64,000 bases of DNA from contig CM042084.1 of NCBI GenBank assembly GCA_023512835.1, positions 16,316,403 through 16,380,402 on the forward strand, given 5' to 3'. The notes below the pieces were generated by a model. It was not told the origin of the DNA, searched no databases, and worked only from the letters and a program-made list of their open reading frames with translations. Position 1 is the stretch's first letter. Every line of letters starts with the position of its first letter. The stretch is from Taxillus chinensis (lineage: Eukaryota > Streptophyta > Magnoliopsida > Santalales > Loranthaceae). Below are positions 27,906-40,390 of this stretch, piece by piece. The position numbers and the translations under genes were made by a program.

Positions 27906-28182
27906 TAGACTCTACTAACAAACTACTTTTACAAACAGACTCAAAATAAAAAACAACTCAACCTCATTTAGTGATGTGATTTACCAACCGAAGTATTTGT
28001 GATGGACATATTGTTAAATACAATAATGGTAAATGCATGTGATTTAAAAAAGTTATCTGACTTGGTTATAGAAGAATTTTGGAAGCTTACAATTAGGGAT
28101 GTAAAAGTAAAACGGGCTAGCCAGGCCCGGCTCATTGCGGGGCGGGCTTAAACAGGCTAGCCCGGCCTAGCCCTAAATTTGA

Positions 28183-31100
28183 GTCTTGCATTTCTTGTTC
28201 TTGTGGTAATTGTACCTGTGGTGTCAAGAAACTACAAGATCAAAACTACAAGATCACTATCATATGGAGTATATAATGGTGTTTCTCATGGGTCTTGGTG
28301 ATTCATTTTCTCATACTCGTGGTCAGATTCTTTTGATGGATCCATTACCACCCATTAATCGTGCATTCTCTCTGGTTGCACAAGAGGAACAACATCGCAA
28401 GACAACTTCTACTTATACAGGCAATGGCAGTGGTAATTTGTCTTCTAGGTGTTGCTTTTGCTGTCAATGATAAACGTAGTACTAAGACTAAATCTACGTT
28501 CAGGCCACAATGATGCGAAGGTACCAATAGGCCCTACTGTACTCACTGCAAATTTCATGGTCATGTTGTAGATAAGTGTTACAAGTTGCATGGTTATCCT
28601 CCAGGCTATAAAATTAATAAGTTTGGAGTTCCCTCAACTCCTAATGTACACCGTGTATATGTCTTTGATCATGATTCTGATTCTAGTGCTAAAACCTTGT
28701 CTATAGAGAGTTTTGTTCATACTTTGAGTCAAGCTCAGTATGACAAGCTGATTTCTTTGCTTTCTGCACAACCGGACAACTCTACTGCCAATTCATCTTG
28801 CATTTTCTCTTCAGACTGTCATCGGTACCTTTTTTCCCACCTTCATTCGTCTTTTGGTATCAGCATCATGGATGTGACCGTGCACATGCCACTATGCAAT
28901 CAGCCACCTCTTTCTTTCACGCATTCATCTCTCACCTCTGCATCTTCCGATATTCACCATTGTGGTTCAATGCTAGCATATTAACTGCATGATGCCTTAT
29001 TCACAAATGTCTTGTTTGTCCCTTTTGTTGACGTCATCTCATTCAGCTTCTTTATTGCCACCTCTCATTTGCAGTTCATTTTTTCATGTCTTTCATTTTT
29101 AGGATGTTCACAAAAAGATGATTGGCAAGGAGCAGCTCCTCTCTTTCTTCTTTCAAGATTAAGGTATTTCATTATGTATGCACCTGAACTGTCCTTTCAT
29201 AAACTGTTTGAAGATCATGGTATTATTCATCATTTCTCTAGTGTCGCCTGTCCCCAACAAACTGTTGTTGGAGAAGCACACTCTACAATGTTGTTTGAGC
29301 CTATTTTTCATCCATCTTCCTATACTTTTGGACAGTTCTTTTCTTCTGTTTCTTTCTTATTAATCATACACCATCACCACTTTTACATGATCAAACTCCC
29401 TTTCATTTACTTTTTCATTCAACTCCATCTTATCATTCTTTTCGTGTGTTTGGCTGTTTGGCTTTTGCTTCAACCTTAGCTGCTCATAGGACTAAATTCC
29501 AACCCCGAGCTAGAGCTTATGTTTTTCTTGCTATCCCCTGAATGAGGGCAGGAACTTCTAGTGTTTCTAGAGATGTTGTTTTTCATGAAACCATTTTTCC
29601 TTTTCATTCTTTATCCAACTCAACTTCCACTTCTGGTTTAGATCTATTTCCTCATCTCATTTTGCCTAGCTCTTCTGTTCAGCATAATGCTATTCTTGAT
29701 TTCCAATCTTTTCCATCCATTCCAACGGCTGAAAATCCTACATCCTCACCTGCAAGCCAATCTCTTTCAATGCCAGCATCTTCCGATGCTTCTGCAACAA
29801 TTCGCTCATCCTCTATTGCACCAATCAGTCCCTCCTCCAGTGTACCAGCCACAGTTCATAAATCAGCTAGAGTCTCTCAACCTCCTTCCTACCTTCAAGA
29901 TTATCATTGTCATCTCCTTCATGTTTTATCTATTCATGACAATCCTTTACCCTCCTCTGTTGTTTATCCTCTTTTTAATGTTCTTTCTTATTGTACTCTT
30001 TCTCCTTCGTATAGACATATCATTCTCAATATTTCCTCTCAATTTGAACCAGTCATATGCTTAGGCTGTTGCATATCTAGAGTGAAGACAGGGAATGCAA
30101 GGTGAGTTGGCAGCCATGGAGGCAAATCATACTTGGTCTGTTGTCTCTTTACCTCCAGGGAAACATTCATGGGATGTAAGGGTGTATAAAATCAAATATA
30201 AATCTTATGGCTCTATTGAGCGTTATTAAGTCCGTTTGGTGGCAAAGGGGTATACACAATAGGAAGGACTTGACTTTATTGAAACCTTTTCTCCTATTAC
30301 AAAATTAGTTACAGTGAAGGTGCATCTTGCACTGGCTACTTCCTAGCAATGGCACATAGTATAGTTGGACGTAAACAATGTATTTTTGCATGGGGATTTG
30401 TTTGAGGAAGTTTATATGGATATACCTCTTGGTTATACTGTTCAGGTGAATTTGTTGCCGGCTTCACAAATCCATTTATGGTGTGAAACAAGCTTCACGC
30501 CAATGGTATGCCAAATTTTCTCAGGCCTTATTAAACATTGGTTTTGTTCAGTCAAAATCAGACTATTCTCTGTTTACAAAAGGTGCTGGAACTACTCTTG
30601 TTGCTTTGTTGGTATATGTTGACGACATTATCATTGCAGGTCCTTCCACAGATTCTATCTTTACTCTCAAGCAGTATTTACTTTCCCATTTTAAATTGAA
30701 AGATTTAGGACAGGTTCTTTACTTTCTCGGCCTTGAGATTTCTGTTTCTAAGCAAGGTTTTGTCCTTTCTCAACAGCAATATATTTTGCAATTACTTGAG
30801 GATACTGGTTTTCTTGCCTGCAAACCAGGCAACGTTCCAATGGATCCTCATTTAACCCTCTCTAATTCTGAGATTGAAACCCTTGTGGATACTGCTATAT
30901 ATCATCGTCTAGCTGGGCGATTACTTTATCTTATGCTCACAAGGCCAAGTTGACCCAATTTATAACACAACCACGACGGAATCATCTTCATGTTGTTCAT
31001 TATCTTCTTCGATATCTGAAGAGTAATCCTAGCCAGGGTATTTTCTTTTCTGCTAGTTCCTCATTTTAGCTTCGTGCATTTGCAGATGCTGACTAGGGTT

Positions 31101-31280
31101 CATGCCTGGATACACGGAGTTCTACCATTGGGTCCTGTCACTAGTGAGATTGTTTGGTTGCAACAATTATTACGTGATCTGCACATTTCTTCTACTGCTT
31201 CTGCTGTTCTATACTATGATTACCTTGCTGCTATTCATATTGCTTCGAAAATTAGACACATAAGAAACTCTAGCAATTAG
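28183..31280 (+). mobile_element. Decayed Ty1/copia retrotransposon, gag-pol relic without LTRs
   Basis: Plus-strand domains in copia order, in many frames: gag with FLMGLGDSFSHTRGQILLMD (about 28280-28340); CCHC knuckle YCTHCKFHGHVVDKC (28540-28580); integrase leftovers (HKKMIGKE near 29110, HGII then PQQ near 29215-29260, FGCLAFAST near 29450, HRTKFQPRA near 29490); reverse transcriptase with NNVFLHGDLFEEVYMDIPLG (30370-30430) and the catalytic YVDD at 30615-30626 inside a 156-codon open piece (30483-30953); RNase H end SEIVWLQQLLRDLHIS (31145-31195). Stops, frameshifts and deletions occur throughout; the protease motif was not found. No LTR pair is visible. Much older than the copia element at 50 kb. 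Confidence 0.88.
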
Positions 31281-31423
31281 GAAACTCTACAGGTTAGGAA
31301 AAAAATAAGGAAAATAATAAGGTCCTGCCTGAACCTTCAAAGGTTAGAGTTATGGGTTGCAGTAGTTTAGGCCATGATATGGTTGATTCCGAAACACCAG
31401 GCACTGATGCAGATCACAGCCAA
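31281..31423. other. Short unassigned segment after copia relic 1
   Basis: Joins the relic to duplicated segment E. It might contain a residual LTR, but no partner LTR is visible on the 5' side. Confidence 0.3.
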
Positions 31424-32285
31424 GCACTGTCTATTGCGACTTGTAAGTTTCTTTCCATGTATTTGTTAATAAAATTTAGAAAAAATCTATTTGCAGTTCC
31501 TAAAATAGGATTGCATTGCAGGCCCTATGCATTTTTATTGAAACAATCTCGTTTTGATTAATGAATTTATAATCAAAACAACATCATTTTGATAAAAATA
31601 CGAAGGTCCTGAAATACAGTCCCCATTTTGGTGGGGACTATAAGTAGCATTACTCTAATATTTATACTGAATTCCACTCATCACCAGGCTTCGATTGTAA
31701 TAGCCTTGGTGTTGGCTAGAGACCAAGGTATATATGCTTAAGGGGCAACATATCCTGCCCATCCACATAAATGTGCAGAAAAAAAACACACACACATATA
31801 TAATGCAGATCTTGACGGTGTAAGGCATAATAATTTCAGTAAGATTAAAACTTTTCGGTTTTTGGACTACAATTTTGTTTTTGGACTAAAATTCCTGAAT
31901 TACAGAACCGAAGAAAAACCAATGCCAAGGTCTACTCTTTAACATTTGAGAAGTTTTACCCATTAAAAAAAATTAAAAAGGCTGTTGATCACAGTCCACA
32001 CAACATTCAATATCAACATCTACAGAAATACATAGATCTGGTTTTCCCTACAGCCATTGAAGAAAACCCAGCATTCCCAGCTCACTAGAAATCAACATCA
32101 ATCACATTATTAACGATTTCATTCGAAGCAGAGGGAGTAATAAAATTTAATTATATGGCTTTCCATGTTCAGGCGCAGAAGTCAAAATAGATTGAAAATT
32201 CAACGTGTTTGAACCACAAACAAATTCGGATACAACAGGCTAGAATTGGAAAAACCTGCAGTGGATGGGATAGAGTGTGGCGAAT
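31424..32285. repeat. Duplicated segment E, copy 2
   Basis: Matches 15640-16650 in order and orientation with small indels; starts 'ctattgcgacttgtaagttt' and includes 'accaatgccaaggtctactc' and 'tgcagtggatgggatagagt'. This copy continues further right than copy 1 into a GC-richer stretch (32285-32500) that I cannot assign; the minus strand there is open for 97 codons, without a recognised motif. Confidence 0.75.
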
Positions 32286-33372
32286 CTATCCAGGGATTGA
32301 ATCAGCAGGTAGGGTGGCGGAAGTGGATGAGATTGAGTGTGGCGAATCTCCAAGGGAGCCTGGTAAGCGAGTTGTAGTACTTGGATGGACGCCGATTGTT
32401 GCCGTAGAATGGGACGGTGAATGGAGCGATGGAGGTCCTTACTGCGATATGTGAAGAGGAAGAGGGAAAGTCGCGTGAGATACTGAGATTGAGAGGGAAG
32501 GGAGACTGGGGGAGGGCGAAAAAAATGTCCCACCGATTATTGTTTTAAAAAAAAGTGATTTTTAATTTATTTAAGAAATTAAATTAAATTTTTGTTGATT
32601 GATTTAAATTAATCCAACGTATCGATCATACACTTCGTTAACATCTGTTTTAAAAAAATGCAACACAATTTTTATTTCGTATTAGTCTTAACGATTCACT
32701 TCACCTTATTAGAGTACTAAAGCCCAGGATGATATATTTGAAAATCAAACAAATTAGAAGTAAAAAAAAATTAAATTTGAATTTAAAAACAGAAAAAAAA
32801 ACTAAATTTGAATTTGAATTGGCGCAACATTCCCTGCGCAATATACAAATGTAACTAAAATATCGACTGAAAATTAAGTAGCACAAAAAAACATTTATAA
32901 ATAGTTGTCTGTTTCTCGTCCAATAGTTTAGGTCCAACAAGGAAAACGTAACGTCATCAAAAAAAATACAAGTCGTGGGGTGAAGAAAAAATTGTTGATA
33001 TTGCCCGCATAATTAGAGAGCGTAACTATTTCTATTGCATGGTGAAAGATCAGAACCAAATAGACGAGGTGAGAAGAGAGACGAGAGCGGCGTTTATCGG
33101 AGTAGAGGGTAAAAAGCAAGCATGTCCTCGACCAACTAATATAATGGCAAATTGAAGTTTTAATTAGTTAATTCTTTTTTTTTTTTTTGAAAAATAAAAA
33201 TGAAGGGTAAAATAAAGCCAACACATGTTTGCTCTACCCAGACCACTCCTTAGAAACAAATAATGGTACAAACGATACATATTGGTTTGAACCAACAACT
33301 TATACAAATTTCTTTTAAAATCATGACATATAATTAATCATTATCCAAAAGAAAAAAAAACTGCAAATTGAA
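32286..33372. other. Spacer and conserved 3' flank of RLP copy 3, with an unoccupied copia target
   Basis: 32620-32810 ('acacttcgttaacatctgtt', 'aaagcccaggatgatatatttgaaaa', 'ttaaatttgaatttaaaaacag') is the same sequence that is split at 50105 by a copia element, so it is an empty site. 32820-33370 is the conserved RLP 3' flank. Confidence 0.6.
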
Positions 33373-36300
33373 TTAACAACAAGAATCAATTCTTTGCCAC
33401 AAGCTATCTATTGATGTGAAATAGACCAATCTCCAAGACTTGCTGAAGATCAAAGGAAACCACACAATCCAAAATCCCACAATGAATCCAACGACCATAC
33501 TAACATAAACTCCTCCAATTGCCACTCCATCCTTTACTTTTCCTTGTTGAGTTGTAAATTCTATCAATGAACTTGAATTGCTGCAATTATTGGGGAGTGG
33601 GGATCCACAGAGTTTATTCCCACTAAAACCAGAGGCGGGAAGACTTTGAAGTTGAGGTCCCATTGGTATTTTCCCCACCAAGTGATTATTTGATAAGTTC
33701 AACCAACTTAGGAATGTCAAATCAGAAATGCTTGGAGGAATTTGACCTAAAATTTGGTTTCCAGAGACATCAATAGATTCTATCAATCTCATTGCGCCAA
33801 TATCATGGGGAATTTGTCCAACTAAAAAATTGTTTGATATATTCAAGGATCGCAAGCCTACAAGACTTGTTAATTCGGTTGGAATGAATCCTGTTAAATT
33901 GTTGTTGGAAAGATCCATTGCTGTCATAAGTCCAAGATTATTGGTGTATACCCAAATGTTGCCCTTTGTGACCACAAATGCATCCTCTATGTCTGTGATT
34001 AGATAACTTCTTTTTGCTTCAGTAATGAGCATCGCTATATCATCTATTAAACTTGAGTTTGGGGGAGTAATCATCGATGTAAAGTTGTTGAAGCATTTTG
34101 GGATAGTTCCGGAGAGGCTGTTATGCGCAAGGTCTAATAATTGAAGATATTTCAGCATGCACAACTGATTCGGAATGTGACCATGAAACTTGTTTGAGCG
34201 TAGTATAAGTATATTCATGACTGCAAGCCTTTGCCCAAACCAACTTGGGATGTTACCCCCAAGATTATTTTCCCCAAGGTCAACAAACTTTAGCCATATA
34301 CAATTTATAAGAGAAGTGGGAACTTGTCCTCGGAGATGGTTCTTGCGTAAATGCAAGGACTGGAGAAATTGAATATGTCCGATGGAACTTGGAATATTAC
34401 CCACGAATTCATTACTTTCAAGGTTTAAAATCTGCAAATGGGTCCAACTCATCCAACAATCAGGAATTTTTCCAGAAAAGTAATTGCCTCGTAAATTAAG
34501 GTTTATCAATGACTTGGACACATGTGGTTTGTGGCATAGAAAGTTTGAAATGGAACCAGAAAATGAATTATTAGAGATATCTAATCCAAGTAGATTTGAA
34601 GGAAATGGAGGTAGAACACCACCTAGTTGGTTTGAAGACAAGTCAATGGAACTTGGTTGGTTAAAAGGCAAAATAGATGGACGATTTTTTAGGTGTCCGT
34701 GGATTTGATTGTGAGAGAGATTATAATAGGAGCAGTGAGGAAAAGAGATCCAAAACCAATTGGGAATTGAGCTCGATATTCCTACATTAGACATTTGCAG
34801 TTCCATCAAGGACTTCTGAGATTGAAGCCATGATGGGAACATTGGTCCTAGGCCCCAAAAATCTAGACGAAGAAGCGAGAGCTGGAAAGGAGGAAGCCAT
34901 TTTGGACTTACATTCAAACTCAATTCGTTTCCGCTGGCATCTAAAGTTGTCAAGTTGGTGAGATTGGCAAAGTGGAGTTCCGTAACAATTCCCTTCATTG
35001 GGTTGTCAGAGGTATCCATGCTTACAAGGTTTACAAGTTGTCCAAAAGATGCAGGAAGAGTGCCATTCAATTTATTGTCTCCCACCAGAAAGTCTTTTAA
35101 TAAGGACAATCTTCCTATGGACTTTGGGATGGGACCATGCAATTGGTTAGATCGGACATCTAATATTCTCAAGAACTTCAGGTTTCCTATAGACTCTGGG
35201 ATGGGGCCATTCAATTTGTTATAATCTAAATGCAGTTGTTCTAACGAAGATAAATTACCAATGGAGACGGGAATGGGGCCAAGGAGTTCATTATAGCTGA
35301 GATGTAGTTCTTTCAAAGACGATAAATTTCCAATGGACTCCGGGATGGGGCCAGACAAAGAGTCTTCTGACAGGTCAAGGCGAGTCAACTTTTTTAGGTT
35401 GGTGTGTTGGTCAATGAGCTCCGAAAGGTTGCACCTAAATTCATTGTCAAACAGATTAGAAAGCTGAAGGACCTGGAGATGATTAAAATCAAACAGCCCA
35501 TGGGGAATGCTGCAATTAAATAGATTGTGAGACAGATCAAGGTCTGTAAGACGGGTCATGTTCTGGAGACCGAATGGGATCGGACCCGTGAAACTATTGT
35601 AAGACAGATCAAGGTCTGAAAGACGGGTCATGTTCCAGAGACCGACTGGGATCGGACCCGTGAAACTATTGAAAGACAGATGAAGGACTCTAAGACGGGT
35701 CAGGTCCCGGAGACCGACTGGGATTGGACCCGTGAAACGATTGGAAGACAGATGAAGGACTCTAAGACGGGACATGTTACGGAGACCGACCGGGATTGGA
35801 CCTACAAACCAATTACCAGATAGAGAAAGGGAAGTGAGGCCTGGCAGTCTACCAAAAATCCATTCAGGTATTGAAGGCAAGGAATTGTAGGAAAGATCGA
35901 GTTTGGAAAGAGACGAAAAGTTAAGGGCGGGTGGGAAAGGAGTTTCTCGATTGAGAGAACAGGCTGAGAGGAGTAGGCGTTGTAAGGAGGGAAGTGTGTT
36001 TGTGGCCTGAACCCAATCATTTGCTGAGCTAAGATTTGTGAAACTCAAATCAAGGTGCCGCAGTGAAGACATACCTGACACCCACCCAAGACTCTCGCTC
36101 TTCAACTTCCATCCACCCAAGACATGTCCGACATATTGGAAACTGGAGAGATTCGCAAGCTGATTCAGAAGTATTGTTTCCCGAAAGGCATGGACGGAGA
36201 GATCGAGATATTGCAAACTGGAGAGATTCCCAAGTTGATGTGGGATTGTTCCAGAGAAGCCAACACCGGAGAGGTTTAGATATCTTAAATTTTTCAAAGA

Positions 36301-36726
36301 ACCCAAAAAGGGAGGGATTCCAATCCGATCGAAGCAGTTGCTACTGAGGTCCAAATGGGTGAGATGGTTTAAGTTGAGGAGTGAAGGATTCAGTTTACCT
36401 CCCAACGCTGTCTTGACCTCATCGCAATATGTAGGCCATCCTACCATGGAGGGAAGGCGGAGGTGAAGAACGTGACCGGTAGAGTTGTGGCAGGAAACAC
36501 CATGCCACAGGCAGCAGTCGGCGCCACTGGGGTCCTCCACCCACGAGGAGAGTATGTTGGAGGGATCAGTGAGGTCACTCTTGAATTTTAGCAGGGCTTC
36601 CCTCTCCCTGGGAATGCAAAGGGCGAGGGAAGAAGAAGCAGTGGATATGGCAAGGACCAATAAGAAAACAGGTACACTATTATTGAGACTCATGATCCCC
36701 CGCACGAGAGATTGATTATTAATCAT
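33373..36726 (-). CDS. LRR receptor-like protein (RLP copy 3), intact
   Basis: Intronless frame of 1117 residues from the ATG at 36726 (MINNQSLVRGIMSLNN). The frame stays open 13 codons further upstream but without an ATG. Signal peptide about 1-35 ([16 protein letters not shown]), LRRNT cap starting [16 protein letters not shown], about thirty LRRs, island around EDAFVVTKGNIWVYTNN, final block DLSNNNLTGFIPTELTSL, cap LCGSPLPNNC, one membrane span (VSMVVGFIVGFWIVWFPLIF) and a 23-residue tail SKSWRLVYFTSIDSLWQRID-SCC, the longest tail in the cluster. No kinase. Compared with copy 1 it has an additional early stretch (LSVHAFRETILLNQLANLSS) and one fewer SIGNL-type unit. Predicted plasma-membrane receptor of the Cf-9/HcrVf/EIX2 class; ligand unknown. 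Promoter and 3' flank resemble those of the other copies. Confidence 0.94.
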   Translation of the reverse strand: MINNQSLVRGIMSLNNSVPVFLLVLAISTASSSLALCIPREREALLKFKSDLTDPSNILSSWVEDPSGADCCLWHGVSCHNSTGHVLHLRLPSMVGWPTYCDEVKTALGGKLNPSLLNLNHLTHLDLSSNCFDRIGIPPFLGSLKNLRYLNLSGVGFSGTIPHQLGNLSSLQYLDLSVHAFRETILLNQLANLSSFQYVGHVLGGWKLKSESLGWVSGMSSLRHLDLSFTNLSSANDWVQATNTLPSLQRLLLSACSLNRETPFPPALNFSSLSKLDLSYNSLPSIPEWIFGRLPGLTSLSLSGNWFVGPIPVGLRNMSRLRVLHLSSNRFTGPIPVGLRDLTRLRVLHLSFNSFTGPIPVGLWNMTRLSDLDLSYNSFTGPIPFGLQNMTRLTDLDLSHNLFNCSIPHGLFDFNHLQVLQLSNLFDNEFRCNLSELIDQHTNLKKLTRLDLSEDSLSGPIPESIGNLSSLKELHLSYNELLGPIPVSIGNLSSLEQLHLDYNKLNGPIPESIGNLKFLRILDVRSNQLHGPIPKSIGRLSLLKDFLVGDNKLNGTLPASFGQLVNLVSMDTSDNPMKGIVTELHFANLTNLTTLDASGNELSLNVSPKWLPPFQLSLLRLDFWGLGPMFPSWLQSQKSLMELQMSNVGISSSIPNWFWISFPHCSYYNLSHNQIHGHLKNRPSILPFNQPSSIDLSSNQLGGVLPPFPSNLLGLDISNNSFSGSISNFLCHKPHVSKSLINLNLRGNYFSGKIPDCWMSWTHLQILNLESNEFVGNIPSSIGHIQFLQSLHLRKNHLRGQVPTSLINCIWLKFVDLGENNLGGNIPSWFGQRLAVMNILILRSNKFHGHIPNQLCMLKYLQLLDLAHNSLSGTIPKCFNNFTSMITPPNSSLIDDIAMLITEAKRSYLITDIEDAFVVTKGNIWVYTNNLGLMTAMDLSNNNLTGFIPTELTSLVGLRSLNISNNFLVGQIPHDIGAMRLIESIDVSGNQILGQIPPSISDLTFLSWLNLSNNHLVGKIPMGPQLQSLPASGFSGNKLCGSPLPNNCSNSSSLIEFTTQQGKVKDGVAIGGVYVSMVVGFIVGFWIVWFPLIFSKSWRLVYFTSIDSLWQRIDSCC

Positions 36727-36802
36727 ATGGCAAGGGAGGGAAGGCTGTTCGCTTGTTTTGTACAATGTTTGAGCTATGGAGGGAAGTAGCCGTAATCCAA
36801 TC

Positions 36803-36810
36803 TATTTATA
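36803..36810 (-). promoter_or_regulatory. TATA box of RLP copy 3
   Basis: Minus-strand TATAAATA about 77 bases upstream of the ATG at 36726, in a block conserved at every RLP copy that still has its 5' end. Confidence 0.6.
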
Positions 36811-38536
<1,726 letters not shown>

Positions 38537-38589
38537 AAATTATAAGTATTAAGGTTTTGACTGTTTTATTATTATAGTTAGGTCTATTA

Positions 38590-38900
38590 TTATGTCAATT
38601 ATTACCCCATATCCTAACCGCTCCAGCTCCCTCGGTGGCCTTCTTCCTGCATCGCTGCCTCCTCCCTTCTGCCGGACAAAGCCCTCTCGCCAAATCAGGC
38701 CATACCCTGGAAGATCGCGAAGCAGATCTGCTCTATCTCACGAAATCGGGGATGAGATTGCAGTCCGGCCGGATTTCCATCTTGATCCATCACCACGACG
38801 CACGCCGACAGCGATAAGTACATCGACGGCCATGCTCTTCCCTTCATGATGGCAGCCACGCCGCTAGCATCCCATCCCATCCCATGCTCTTCATGTTGTT
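38590..38900 (+). other. Unassigned GC-richer segment next to the (TA)n tract
   Basis: Balanced composition between AT-rich flanks, with short open frames on both strands and no motif I recognise. A small tandem 'catccca' repeat occurs near 38867-38885. It could be an exon remnant or a captured fragment. Confidence 0.3.
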
Positions 38901-39785
38901 TGCTTACTGTAACGATGGATTGTTGGGATATTTATGTGTAATGCTTGTTGAAATTTTTGTAAAATATATTTTTGCTTATCATGGATTGAAGTCTGATGGA
39001 TTGAAATTGCTATTCGTTTTGCCTTATTGCTAGCCTGAAGCTCTCCACCTGTTTTGCTTCGGTGGCACCATTATGCTATTATGCTATGAAATGATTATTT
39101 TTTTAAGTTTATGATTATCTTTATGGTAGGAATAATGCATTTTGAATATTTAAATAAATATTAGATATTATTATAATAAATTATATTTGTCTTTTTGTGG
39201 GTCAATATAGCCTATAGCTTAATTCTAATTGAATAAAGATACCATGAAATTAACTCAAATATCTTCCCTTACTTGCCTTCTGGTCTCTTCATTCTTATTC
39301 CTCTCTAAAATTATCTCTATCACCACATTTCCGAAAGTGATTTTTCCGAACGAAATTGAGTTATACCAATAACAATACACTGAAACAAGCAAAGACCAGT
39401 TTTTTTTTTTAAATGTTTTTTACATCCCCATATTTCTTGAATCCGCAGTATTCGTCACTTCACGTCTGGAGTATATCACAAGTTCTTTATAAAGTCCGGC
39501 CCCAACAAACGAGGAAAACAATGAACAATTAATTACCATAAATAATTATGTATGATTTGATTGTTTATTTGTCTCGATCACCCATCATGAATGCGGAAAT
39601 TTTGTATTCGTCACAATTCACGACGTGTCTAGAATTCGTTACCATCGAAAGCCGTCCAATAAATAAACACTTCAATACGTCCAAAACGCACCCAGTAACA
39701 GCCACTTAAAATAATTTTCTTTGTAATTATATAATTTTAACTTAATGGTTTATATATTAAAAAAAGTCACTGAGTCCTTAAAATT
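38901..39785. other. Spacer module block before the SINE
   Basis: 38901-39360 is AT-rich without recognisable content. 39370-39785 repeats the 'cttgaatccgcagtattcgt', 'caattcacgacgtgtctaga' and 'tataattttaacttaatggt' modules in the usual order. Confidence 0.5.
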
Positions 39786-39802
39786 AGAAAGTAGTACGTT
39801 GT

Positions 39803-40013
39803 GCTTTTTAATGAAATATCTGCGTCCGGGTCAGCTCATGGGCACTGGATGAGCAATCTAGTATCACACTCCGATTAGTCTCGGGAAATATGTGTCCAAC
39901 ACAGAGCCTCCAGGTCCGTTAGAAAATTTCTTTGCAACTAGAAGGGCTCAAACTTGGAATCACACAGAAAACCAAACCAAGCGTGAGTCGCCAACTGGGT
40001 TACGCCCTGGGGC
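39803..40013 (-). mobile_element. SINE with 17-bp target-site duplication
   Basis: Read on the minus strand, the 211-bp body starts GCCCCAGGGCGTAACCCAGT, whose GCGTAACCCAGTTGG part resembles a tRNA box A, has a box B-like AGTTTGAGCCC further on, and ends in TTTCATTAAAAAGC. It is flanked by agaaagtagtacgttgt (39786-39802) and agaaagtagtacattgt (40014-40030), differing at one base. Empty versions of the site occur at about 6640, 18790, 27320, 44965 and 61520. A truncated relative is at 20050-20206. Confidence 0.7.
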
Positions 40014-40030
40014 AGAAAGTAGTACATTGT

Positions 40031-40390
40031 TATAAACATGACATGTTCTTGTGTCTAACCTCCGATTTGAAATGCCATTGGCCTTAGTCGAGGCAACCAT
40101 GACCGAAATTATTAGGCTCAGGATCGCCTTTCAGCTAATTTGTGGTGTGGCAGAATTAACTCCTTTCCTGGGCATCAACTTGGTGTTTTACTCTTTCATA
40201 ACAATTTGTGTATAACTTAACCGGTGAAACAAAATTAGACACCATAAGCGCATACCAGACCCAAAAGCGCAACATTCCCTACGCAATATACACATGTAGC
40301 CAAAATATCGACTGAAAATTAAGTAGCCAATATACAACAAAAAGCAATTCTTTGCCACAAGCTATCTATTGACGAGAAATAGACGGATCT
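40031..40390. other. Spacer and shortened 3' flank of RLP copy 4
   Basis: Continues the spacer module ('gtctaacctccgatttgaaa') and a shortened RLP 3' flank. The block 'gagaagagagacgagagcgg' found beside copies 1, 2, 3 and 5 is deleted here. Confidence 0.5.

Noticed and set aside
28095..28165. GC-rich gggctagcc-type stretch as a hAT element end
   Set aside because: It resembles known plant hAT-type termini, but I found neither a matching inverted end nor an 8-bp duplication.
36727..36765. Longer N-terminus for RLP copy 3 (MYKTSEQP)
   Set aside because: The first codon is TTG; the family ATG (MINNQ) is at 36726.
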